A DNA stretch of 6,368 bases from Rhodoferax sp. (GTDB lineage: Bacteria > Pseudomonadota > Gammaproteobacteria > Burkholderiales > Burkholderiaceae_C): NCBI GenBank assembly GCA_026785765.1, contig JAJAZK010000580.1:1-6368 (forward strand), written 5' to 3'. Every line of letters starts with the position of its first letter. Position 1 is the stretch's first letter. Shown here in pieces: positions 1 to 5,852 of the stretch. The notes under the pieces are model-generated. The model was not told where the DNA came from and ran no database searches. It saw only the letters and a list, made by a program, of their open reading frames with translations. Both the position numbers and the translations under genes were made by a program.

Positions 1-1002
1 GCCCAGGCGCTGCTGGACGCGGCCCATACCGCGTTGCAGGCATTGCAGGCAGAAGACGACAACGCCGTCGATGCACTGTATACGGCGCTGGGCGCCTTGC
101 AAGCGCAAGAGCGCCACGAGCCGGGCTTCACTAGCCTGATCGAGGTACTTGCATCCAGCCTCGCCCAGCTCGAAGACACGGCACACTCCTTGCGCGCCTA
201 TCTGGGAAAAACCGAACTTGACCCGGCGCGCCTGGCCGAACTCGACGGGCGTCTGGGCCAGTGGATGGCATTGGCACGGCGTTTCAAACGCAGTCCCGCT
301 GAATTGCCGCAACTGCTGGGCAGCTGGAAGGCCGAACTCGCGCAACTCGACGTCGCGGCGGATCTGGCGGCAATCGAAGCCGCGGAACAAGGTGCACAGG
401 CCGCTTACCAGCACGAGGCAGGCCTTGTTTCCAGGTCGCGCACGAGAGCCGCGCCGGCGTTGGCGCGTTCCATCACCCAGGCCATGCAGGGTCTCGGGAT
501 GGAAGGTGGCCGCTTTGAGGTGGCGCTGCAAAAGACCGATCAGCCCACGTTGCACGGTCTGGAAGACGTGCTGTTTATGGTGGCGGGTCATGCCGGAAGT
601 ACGCCACGGCCGGTCGGCAAGGTCGCCTCGGGCGGAGAGTTGTCGCGCATCGCGCTGGCCATTGCGGTCACCACCAGCCAACTGGGTACCGCCCAGACCC
701 TGCTGTTTGACGAGGTCGACGCCGGTGTCGGCGGGGCGGTGGCGCAAACGGTTGGGCGGCTGATGCAGCAACTTGGCCGCGACCGACAGGTGCTGGCGGT
801 CACGCACCTGCCACAGGTAGCCGCCTGCGCCGACCACCACCTGGTCGTCTCCAAACGGTTGCAAGGAACAGCCACCTTGAGTTCAGTCGCCGCCGTGCAG
901 GGAGAAGCCCGTGTCAGCGAGATAGCCCGCATGCTGGGAGGCGAACGTATCCTGGGCACGACCTTGGCCCACGCCAAAGAAATGTTGCAATCCCAATCCT
1001 GA
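1..1002 (+). CDS. recN: DNA repair protein RecN, C-terminal part (5' end outside window)
   Basis: RecN is an SMC-like ATPase that acts early in recombinational repair of DNA double-strand breaks. The reading frame is open from base 1 and ends at TGA 1000-1002, giving 333 residues; whole RecN proteins are about 550-570, so the N-terminal Walker A half is missing. An Ala/Leu/Glu-rich helical stretch (residues about 1-150) fits the end of the coiled-coil arm. The C-terminal ATPase half follows: ABC signature SGGELSR at residues 210-216, Walker B TLLFDEVDAG with Asp237 and Glu238, and switch motif VTHLPQVA with His269. The spacing of these motifs is normal and no frameshift is seen. A TTG at base 34 is an internal Leu codon, not a start. 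rapZ follows after 19 bases on the same strand, so the two are probably co-transcribed. The SOS-type control known for recN elsewhere cannot be assessed because the promoter is outside. Confidence 0.96.
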   Translation, partial: AQALLDAAHTALQALQAEDDNAVDALYTALGALQAQERHEPGFTSLIEVLASSLAQLEDTAHSLRAYLGKTELDPARLAELDGRLGQWMALARRFKRSPAELPQLLGSWKAELAQLDVAADLAAIEAAEQGAQAAYQHEAGLVSRSRTRAAPALARSITQAMQGLGMEGGRFEVALQKTDQPTLHGLEDVLFMVAGHAGSTPRPVGKVASGGELSRIALAIAVTTSQLGTAQTLLFDEVDAGVGGAVAQTVGRLMQQLGRDRQVLAVTHLPQVAACADHHLVVSKRLQGTATLSSVAAVQGEARVSEIARMLGGERILGTTLAHAKEMLQSQS

Positions 1003-1008
1003 GGCGCT

Positions 1009-1012
1009 GGAG
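1009..1012 (+). promoter_or_regulatory. Ribosome binding site of rapZ
   Basis: GGAG ends 9 bases before the ATG at 1022, inside the short recN-rapZ gap. It supports that ATG as the start. I see no promoter-like or terminator-like sequence in the gap. Confidence 0.6.
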
Positions 1013-1021
1013 CACGAACAA

Positions 1022-1942
1022 ATGGAACTGGAGCTGATACTGATCACCGGCATGTCGGGCTCCGGCAAGTCGGTGGCGCTGCACGCGCTGGAAGACGCAG
1101 GTTATTACTGCGTCGACAACTTGCCGCCCGAGTTGCTGCTTGATTTTGTGAAACTGCAAAGGACGCGCCATTCCGTAAGGGTGGCGATTGCGATGGACGC
1201 GCGCAGCGCCACATCGCTGCCGCAGGTACCCGGCCACCTGCGTACCCTCGCAAAGCAGGGGGCTGTGATCAAGTCCCTGTTTCTGGATGCCACGACAGAT
1301 ACTCTGGTACGGCGTTACTCCGAGTCGCGGCGCAAACATCCCCTGTCACAGGCTGACGGGGACGAAGGCAACGCTGACCAGCGTCCGGCACTGGTGGACG
1401 CCATCAACCTGGAGCGCGAGTTGCTGGCCGACCTGCGTGAACATGCGCATGTGATCGACACCAGCCTGATCCGGCCATCCCAGCTCCAGCGGTATGTGCG
1501 CGACATTGTGGTGGTAACCGGTGGCAAACAACTGACCCTGGTCTTCGAATCGTTTGCCTTCAAGCGTGGCATCCCGGGCGACGCTGACTACGTTTTTGAT
1601 GTCCGTATGTTGCCCAATCCGCATTACGAACCCGAACTGCGCGCGCTGACAGGCCGCGACGAAGCAGTGATCGCCTATTTCCGGCAGCAGCCGGAAGTCG
1701 AAAAAATGCTGCACCACATTGCCGGGTTTCTGGATACCTGGCTCGCCGCGCTGGCCAATGACCACCGCAGTTATGTCACGGTCGCCATTGGTTGCACCGG
1801 TGGTCAGCACCGCTCGGTTTACCTGGTGGAAGAACTCGCCAGACTGTTCACAGACCGCTGGACTACCCTGAGTCGGCACCGCGAAATCGACGCCACACCG
1901 GGACGTTATCCGACCACTTCGTTCGGATGGCTTCAAGCCTGA
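1022..1942 (+). CDS. rapZ: RNase adapter protein RapZ (RapZ/YvcJ family P-loop protein)
   Basis: The family binds nucleotides; in E. coli RapZ presents the sRNA GlmZ to RNase E and so controls glucosamine-6-phosphate synthase, while in Bacillus the homologue is YvcJ. Seen here: Walker A GMSGSGKS at residues 10-17, family motif YYCVDNLP at 28-35, RYSESRRKHPL near residue 100, and the C-terminal GCTGGQHRSV motif with His263. The protein is 306 residues against 284 in E. coli. Part of the excess is an acidic, low-complexity insertion right after HPLS (about residues 106-122); part is a longer tail after SRHREID. The tail lacks the basic Lys-Arg-Lys cluster that binds RNA in E. coli, so sRNA adaptor function should not be assumed. 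The start ATG has GGAG at good spacing. The usual PTS-Ntr or HPr kinase neighbours are not in this window. The last 10 bases overlap convergent mutY. Confidence 0.95.
   Translation: MELELILITGMSGSGKSVALHALEDAGYYCVDNLPPELLLDFVKLQRTRHSVRVAIAMDARSATSLPQVPGHLRTLAKQGAVIKSLFLDATTDTLVRRYSESRRKHPLSQADGDEGNADQRPALVDAINLERELLADLREHAHVIDTSLIRPSQLQRYVRDIVVVTGGKQLTLVFESFAFKRGIPGDADYVFDVRMLPNPHYEPELRALTGRDEAVIAYFRQQPEVEKMLHHIAGFLDTWLAALANDHRSYVTVAIGCTGGQHRSVYLVEELARLFTDRWTTLSRHREIDATPGRYPTTSFGWLQA
1933..1942. other. Convergent 3' overlap of rapZ and mutY
   Basis: The rapZ stop TGA (1940-1942, + strand) lies beyond the mutY stop TGA (1935-1933, - strand), so the two coding regions share 10 bases. There is no intergenic space and I find no GC-rich hairpin followed by a T-run nearby. 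The two converging transcripts must therefore end inside each other's coding sequence or end by Rho, giving antisense overlap. Confidence 0.9.
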
Positions 1943-2970
1943 AGCAAAAGCGTCCGCACAGGCGCCGGCAAACCCACGTTTGGCCATTCGGTCCGGTTTA
2001 GCCAGCGGCCATCGGCCGTGACCTGCGATCCGGACGGTAACCGCAACTGGACCGGGTGCAAATACAAATCCTTGTGGGTGAGAACGTGTTGGATTGGTTC
2101 GAGTTCATGCATGCTGCGGCGCGCCCGCGCCGGTATCGTCGCCAGCAGGGCGTCGCGCGATTCAAACCAGGGCAGGCAATACAAGCCACCCCATACCCCG
2201 GTTGACGGACGCCGCTGCAGCCAGACACGACCAGTCGCATCCATGGCCCACAATAACCAGACCAACTCGGCACTGCGTTTAAGCCTGCGGGTCTTGACGG
2301 GAAACAACTCAGGCGTACCCAGCGCCCTCGCCTGGCAACTGGCAGCTACGGGGCACACCTGGCACGCGGGTTGGCGCGGCAGGCACAGCGTGGCACCCAA
2401 GTCCATCATGCCCTGCGTGTAGCGCGGCATGTCGCGCGCAGCGTTACGCTGCGGCAACAAGTCGGTTGCGTGATGCCACAGCTCCTGCAGGTTTGCCGCG
2501 ACGGACAGATCGCTATCAAACGCCTTTAGCCGTGCCACGACCCGCCGGGCGTTGGCATCCAGAATCGCCACACGTTCGCCAAAGCACAGTGCCGCAATTG
2601 CTGCGGCGGTAGAACGCCCGATACCAGGCAGCTGTTCCAGCGCGGCCGCAGTTTGCGGAAAAACCCCGGCATGGGCGCGCATGATGGTGGTCGCACATCG
2701 ATGCAGGTTGTGCGCGCGGCTGTAATACCCCAGCCCGCTCCACAGCCCCAGCACCTCGTCCTGCGAGGCTGCGGCGAGGCTGGCCACAGTAGGCAAACGC
2801 TCGACAAAACGCAGGAAATACGCCGCTGCCGTGACCACCTGGGTCTGCTGCAGCATGACTTCTGACAGCCACACGCGGTACGGGTCGCGCGTGTTCTGCC
2901 AGGGCAGACTGTTGCGGCCGTGGACACGCTGCCAGCGCACCACCCGGCTAGCCACTGAAAGGGCCGCCAC
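1933..2970 (-). CDS. mutY: A/G-specific adenine DNA glycosylase MutY
   Basis: MutY removes adenine paired with 8-oxoguanine (or G), preventing G:C to T:A transversions. The protein has 345 residues, close to the 350 of E. coli. The helix-hairpin-helix domain carries LPGIGRSTA at residues 114-122. The catalytic residues are at the E. coli numbers: Glu37 in WLSEVMLQQTQ and Asp138 in ILDAN; Tyr82 in LGYYSRA is also conserved. The [4Fe-4S] loop has Cys196, 203, 206 and 212 with the classic C-x6-C-x2-C-x5-C spacing. A NUDIX-like C-terminal domain follows (WGGLYCLPWF, then LTH at 297-299, matching the FSH recognition loop of other MutYs). The start is GTG at 2970: an in-frame TAG lies two codons upstream, so nothing longer is possible, and the residue numbering supports it. 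It begins 10 bases after the GTPase gene with no good Shine-Dalgarno, suggesting translational coupling. Confidence 0.97.
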   Translation of the reverse strand: MAALSVASRVVRWQRVHGRNSLPWQNTRDPYRVWLSEVMLQQTQVVTAAAYFLRFVERLPTVASLAAASQDEVLGLWSGLGYYSRAHNLHRCATTIMRAHAGVFPQTAAALEQLPGIGRSTAAAIAALCFGERVAILDANARRVVARLKAFDSDLSVAANLQELWHHATDLLPQRNAARDMPRYTQGMMDLGATLCLPRQPACQVCPVAASCQARALGTPELFPVKTRRLKRSAELVWLLWAMDATGRVWLQRRPSTGVWGGLYCLPWFESRDALLATIPARARRSMHELEPIQHVLTHKDLYLHPVQLRLPSGSQVTADGRWLNRTEWPNVGLPAPVRTLLLQA

Positions 2971-2980
2971 CGGCTATTCG

Positions 2981-4936
2981 TCAGGAATGCGCGCCGACCA
3001 CTGACTCGGTCGCGTTGCGGCGCGCGTCCCGAACGCGCACCAGGTAGTTTGTCAACTCACCCAGCTTGCTTTCGAGCTCGTTCAACGTCGCTTCCTGTGA
3101 ATCGATTTCCGCGATGCGGTCGTTCAGGCCACCTGTGGCCTGCTGTATGCGGTCAATCGCCTCAATGCGCCGGCCAAAGGTACGCCGGCGCTCCCGCAAC
3201 TGCGCATCGAGTTGGGCCGCCGCCGTCTTGCTCCACAACTCCACGTCACCCAATGCCGCCTCATTGATGGTGCGCAGCCGAGTCGCCAATGCGCGAACCA
3301 AACGGTCCGCGAATTCGGCACGCGCCAGCCGGAACGCGTTAGTCACGCCCAGATACTGCAAATGGCCGCGTTCCACCGCATTGAGGTCCTGCACATACGA
3401 CGCCAATTGCGGCTCGGTCGGCGCCTGCAGCGAAAACCCATGCTCTCCATTGAGCTGGCGGAACGTTGCCGCGAGCATGGACTGGATCTCGGTACACAGT
3501 GCCTGCACCTTATGAAAAATTCCGCGCAAGCGGTCGAAGGTTTCGCCATAAGCCTTCTTGACCCCAAGCTTGAGCCCTTTCTGGTGCAAGGCGGCGTTCA
3601 ACTCGCCCATTTCGGCCTTGAGCGCAGTGGCATTCAGACTGTCAAACACCTCGCGCAATAGCTTCAGGTGCACCGAGCGCACCGCGTGAATCTTGGAGCC
3701 ACTCAAGTCGAACTCGGCCTGCTCCTGGGTGATGCGGGCGCGCATATGCTTGATGACGGTTGCGTTCTTGCCTTGCAGCCCCTTGAGCTCCATCATCTGC
3801 TCCGCCAAGTCACGCCGACGGATGTTGCTCACGCGCCCGGTCTCCAGCCGCAGGCTGGATATACCGGCAGCAACTGCGGTAGCCAGGATCTTCTGGCGCT
3901 GGCCCATGATGCCGAGGGCCAAAGCCTCCTCCAGCTTGGGCAGACAGCTAGCTGCGAGCAGAACGGGGTCGGAGTTGACCTTTGCGACCAGGCCCTTTTG
4001 GGCGGACACCGGGATCACCTGCTTTGGCGGTATGCCCAGAATCTCGGCGGTGGACGCACACTGGCGGTCGATCTGGGACTGGATCTTTTCGGGCGAGCTC
4101 AGGGCATCCCACAACGTGTCGATCTTGTTGAGCACCACCAGGCGCAAGTCGGTGCCATGCGAATCGACAATCAAATGCTCGCGCCAGATGTCGAGGTCGG
4201 ACTTGGTCACACCGGTATCGGCGCCAAGAATGAACACCACCGCCTGGGCTTGCGGCAGCAGACTGACCGTCAACTCGGGTTCTGCACCAATTGCATTGAG
4301 GCCGGGAGTATCCAGAATCACCAGGCCTTGTTTGAGCAGGGGATGGGCAATGTTGATCAAGGCGTGGCGCCAGCGAGGGACTTCGACCAGCCCCTTGGCG
4401 TCCACCCGTGGATGGTCCTCAGAGTCCCACAGGCCAAGAGCCTCCGCGTCAGCCTTGGTCACCATGCGCGTTTCGGCCACCATCTCCAGCGCCGCCGCAA
4501 GTTGTTGCGGGTTATTGACGTCCAGGTCGACACGCGTCCATTTTTCCGGGACCATGCGCCATTCCATCAATGCCTGCGGCTGCAGCCGGGATTCAATCGG
4601 CAGCAGGCGCAAACACGGTGGTACATCCGCGTCGTAGCCCATCTCGGTAGGGCACATGGTGGTACGACCGGCGCTTGCGGGCATGATCCTGCGGCCATAC
4701 CCGGCAAAGAAGATCGCGTTGATCAGTTCAGATTTGCCACGCGAAAACTCGCCAACAAAAGCCACCATCACCTTGTCCGTGCGCACCTGGAATTCGAGCC
4801 GTTGCAGTCGTTCCTCGACGCCGGCGTCGAGCAGCTCATGGTCTTTCATCCATTCGCCCAACAACTTCAGGCGCAGGCCGAACTCCCGGCGCCACGCGCC
4901 ATGCTGGTCAAATTGCTCGTTGAATGAAGTGCTCAC
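2981..4936 (-). CDS. Dynamin-family large GTPase, function unknown
   Basis: This is a 651-residue bacterial dynamin-like protein. The GTPase signature is complete: P-loop GEFSRGKS at residues 62-69, switch-1 Thr92/Thr93 followed by CPTE, DTPG at 209-212, NKID at 270-273, and a G5-like VSAQKG at 310-315. The G2-G3 interval (about 115 residues) is longer than in typical dynamins. After the G domain the protein is almost entirely predicted helix, with a charged, heptad-like coiled coil near the C-terminus (about 575-635). I see no signal peptide and no clear transmembrane segment, so it is probably cytosolic or peripheral. The start is GTG 4936, preceded by GGGGA; an in-frame TTG at 4987 would add 17 residues but overlaps the mutM stop. 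Family members remodel membranes or, like E. coli CrfC, associate with replication forks; neither role can be assigned here. It lies between mutM and mutY, 10 bases before mutY. Composition resembles the neighbours, with no sign of recent transfer. Confidence 0.9.
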   Translation of the reverse strand: MSTSFNEQFDQHGAWRREFGLRLKLLGEWMKDHELLDAGVEERLQRLEFQVRTDKVMVAFVGEFSRGKSELINAIFFAGYGRRIMPASAGRTTMCPTEMGYDADVPPCLRLLPIESRLQPQALMEWRMVPEKWTRVDLDVNNPQQLAAALEMVAETRMVTKADAEALGLWDSEDHPRVDAKGLVEVPRWRHALINIAHPLLKQGLVILDTPGLNAIGAEPELTVSLLPQAQAVVFILGADTGVTKSDLDIWREHLIVDSHGTDLRLVVLNKIDTLWDALSSPEKIQSQIDRQCASTAEILGIPPKQVIPVSAQKGLVAKVNSDPVLLAASCLPKLEEALALGIMGQRQKILATAVAAGISSLRLETGRVSNIRRRDLAEQMMELKGLQGKNATVIKHMRARITQEQAEFDLSGSKIHAVRSVHLKLLREVFDSLNATALKAEMGELNAALHQKGLKLGVKKAYGETFDRLRGIFHKVQALCTEIQSMLAATFRQLNGEHGFSLQAPTEPQLASYVQDLNAVERGHLQYLGVTNAFRLARAEFADRLVRALATRLRTINEAALGDVELWSKTAAAQLDAQLRERRRTFGRRIEAIDRIQQATGGLNDRIAEIDSQEATLNELESKLGELTNYLVRVRDARRNATESVVGAHS

Positions 4937-4940
4937 GATT

Positions 4941-4945
4941 TCCCC
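4941..4945 (-). promoter_or_regulatory. Ribosome binding site deciding the GTPase start
   Basis: On the - strand GGGGA lies four bases before GTG 4936. The upstream in-frame alternative, TTG at 4987-4985, has no comparable site and lies before the candidate -10 element. This is the main reason for choosing GTG 4936. Confidence 0.55.
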
Positions 4946-4955
4946 ATGATTTTTC

Positions 4956-4987
4956 AATATAGCATTTGACGGCGCAATTGCGGTCAA
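4956..4987 (-). promoter_or_regulatory. Candidate promoter of the dynamin-like gene (extended -10)
   Basis: On the - strand, TGCTATATT (4964-4956) is an extended -10 motif one mismatch from TATAAT. A TTGACC (4987-4982) resembles a -35 box, but the spacer is 20 bases, longer than the usual 16-18, so the extended -10 would have to carry most of the activity. Transcription would begin near 4949, about 13 bases before GTG 4936, leaving room for the GGGGA site. The local A+T content is clearly above that of the flanking genes. This would let the GTPase and mutY be expressed apart from mutM. It is inferred from sequence only. Confidence 0.45.
4966..4987. repeat. Inverted repeat at the mutM stop / GTPase promoter
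   Basis: TTGAC (4966-4970) and GTCAA (4983-4987) form inverted arms around a 12-base centre that itself contains the perfect 10-bp palindrome CGCAATTGCG (4973-4982). The structure covers the mutM stop codon and the candidate -35 region, where a repressor operator could sit. No T-run follows on the - strand, so a normal intrinsic terminator for mutM is unlikely. Short palindromes also arise by chance. Confidence 0.4.
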
Positions 4988-5799
4988 TTACGCTGGCATT
5001 TCGCACAGAAAAAGCTCGAGCGTTGGCCCTGGCGGATGGATTTGATGTTTGTGCCACACACTTTGCACGGCATTCCGGAGCGGCCATAGACGTTCGCCTC
5101 CAGCTGGAAGTACCCGCTGTCGCCGTTCGCGTTGGAGAAGTCGCGCAAGGTACTGCCGCCCTTCTCGACGGCACGCGACAACACCGCGCGTACGGTGTGC
5201 CAAAGACTGGCAATACGCGGGCGGCTTAATCGGGAGGCACGTGCGGTGGGCCGGATGCCGGCCAGGAACAGTGCCTCACAGGCATAGATGTTGCCGACAC
5301 CGACCACCACCTCACCACCCAACAGAACCTGCTTGATGGCCGACTTGCGCGACTTCAGGCTGGCCTGGAAAAGCGCAAGATCGAAGTCAGCGGATAGGGG
5401 CTCCATACCGAGTTTTCCCAACAACTTCTGCGCCCGTGGGTCGTCCTGCGAGGTGGCAAAAACGACTGCACCAAACCGTCGCGGGTCGTGCAGGCGCAAG
5501 CGCCCATAAGTGGTCAGCAAGTCGAAATGGTCGTGTTTGCCTGGTGCGCGGTCGTCCCTGGAAAACGTCAGGCTGCCCGACATTCCCAGGTGAATCAGCA
5601 ATACGCCGCAGTCCAGGTCGAGCAGCAGATACTTGCCACGGCGCCGAACTGCCCGCACCAGGCTGCCCGTCAGATCGGACGGGGCACAGCCCAGCGGCCA
5701 ACGCAATGGCTTGCCCATCACAACCGATATCACCAATGCTCCGGCGATTCGGTCGCCAAAACTCAGGCGGGTGACTTCGACTTCAGGCAGTTCAGGCAT
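4984..5799 (-). CDS. mutM: Formamidopyrimidine-DNA glycosylase MutM (Fpg)
   Basis: MutM is a bifunctional glycosylase/AP lyase that excises 8-oxoguanine and formamidopyrimidines. The protein has 271 residues (E. coli 269). The start is fixed by the enzyme itself: MPELPEVE puts the catalytic proline right after the initiator Met, with the catalytic Glu next. The same frame runs 11 codons further upstream, to a non-ATG codon at 5832, but an extension would bury the nucleophilic proline. Lys56 in RGKYLLL, the DNA-wedge residues Met73 (LGMSGS), Arg107 and Phe109 (DPRRFG), and Asn170 in VGVGNIYA are all present. The C-terminal zinc finger is C-x2-C-x16-C-x2-C at Cys245, 248, 265 and 268, with the conserved QRSSFF segment between. 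All key residues are intact. The Shine-Dalgarno is weak. It is divergent from the TPR gene and ends where the GTPase promoter region begins. It acts in the same GO pathway as MutY. Confidence 0.98.
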   Translation of the reverse strand: MPELPEVEVTRLSFGDRIAGALVISVVMGKPLRWPLGCAPSDLTGSLVRAVRRRGKYLLLDLDCGVLLIHLGMSGSLTFSRDDRAPGKHDHFDLLTTYGRLRLHDPRRFGAVVFATSQDDPRAQKLLGKLGMEPLSADFDLALFQASLKSRKSAIKQVLLGGEVVVGVGNIYACEALFLAGIRPTARASRLSRPRIASLWHTVRAVLSRAVEKGGSTLRDFSNANGDSGYFQLEANVYGRSGMPCKVCGTNIKSIRQGQRSSFFCAKCQRN

Positions 5800-5852
5800 G
5801 GCTTTAGACCGGACCAGCAGCGGGCAGGCCAAGCTTGGATTATTATGGTTTC
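5800..5852. promoter_or_regulatory. Divergent promoter region between mutM and the TPR gene
   Basis: This 53-bp gap must carry the start signals of both divergent genes, or part of them. Its right half is AT-rich. Rightward, TATTAT (5841-5846) could be a -10 box; transcription would then start at or next to the ATG 5853, so the message would be nearly leaderless, and indeed no Shine-Dalgarno is visible. Leftward, CATAAT (5847-5842 on the - strand) is a possible -10 for mutM. No convincing -35 box accompanies either one. Promoter positions are therefore tentative. Confidence 0.35.
5829..5838. repeat. Perfect 10-bp palindrome in the divergent gap
   Basis: CCAAGCTTGG is a perfect palindrome that abuts the AT-rich -10-like patch between mutM and the TPR gene. 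Its position would suit an operator acting on both directions, but a palindrome of this length can occur by chance and I recognise no known binding site. Confidence 0.3.

Noticed and set aside
149..763. A 204-codon frame overlapping recN in another phase
   Set aside because: Its translation is rich in Arg, Trp and Pro with no domain, while the RecN frame carries the ABC signature and Walker B motifs.
1346..1987. A 213-codon - strand frame opposite rapZ
   Set aside because: It is opposite well-conserved RapZ motifs, has no ribosome site or domain, and is a mirror frame.
3668..4927. Long antisense open frames (up to 419 codons) on the + strand opposite the dynamin-like gene
   Set aside because: The opposite strand encodes a protein with every GTPase motif in order. 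The antisense translations are rich in His, Gln, Arg and Ser, have no recognisable domain, and are expected mirror frames of GC-rich coding DNA.
2981..4936. A clamp-binding motif (QLxLF type) that would link the GTPase to CrfC-like replication function
   Set aside because: I scanned the protein by eye and found no convincing match. Overall similarity to CrfC beyond the GTPase motifs was not apparent.
4937..4987. TTG at 4987 as the start of the dynamin-like protein, giving 668 residues
   Set aside because: TTG is rare as a start, has no ribosome site, overlaps the mutM stop, and would place the candidate promoter inside the gene. GTG 4936 has GGGGA at a suitable distance.
5800..5832. An 11-residue N-terminal extension of MutM
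   Set aside because: MutM needs its proline directly after the initiator Met as nucleophile, so the ATG at 5799 is the start.
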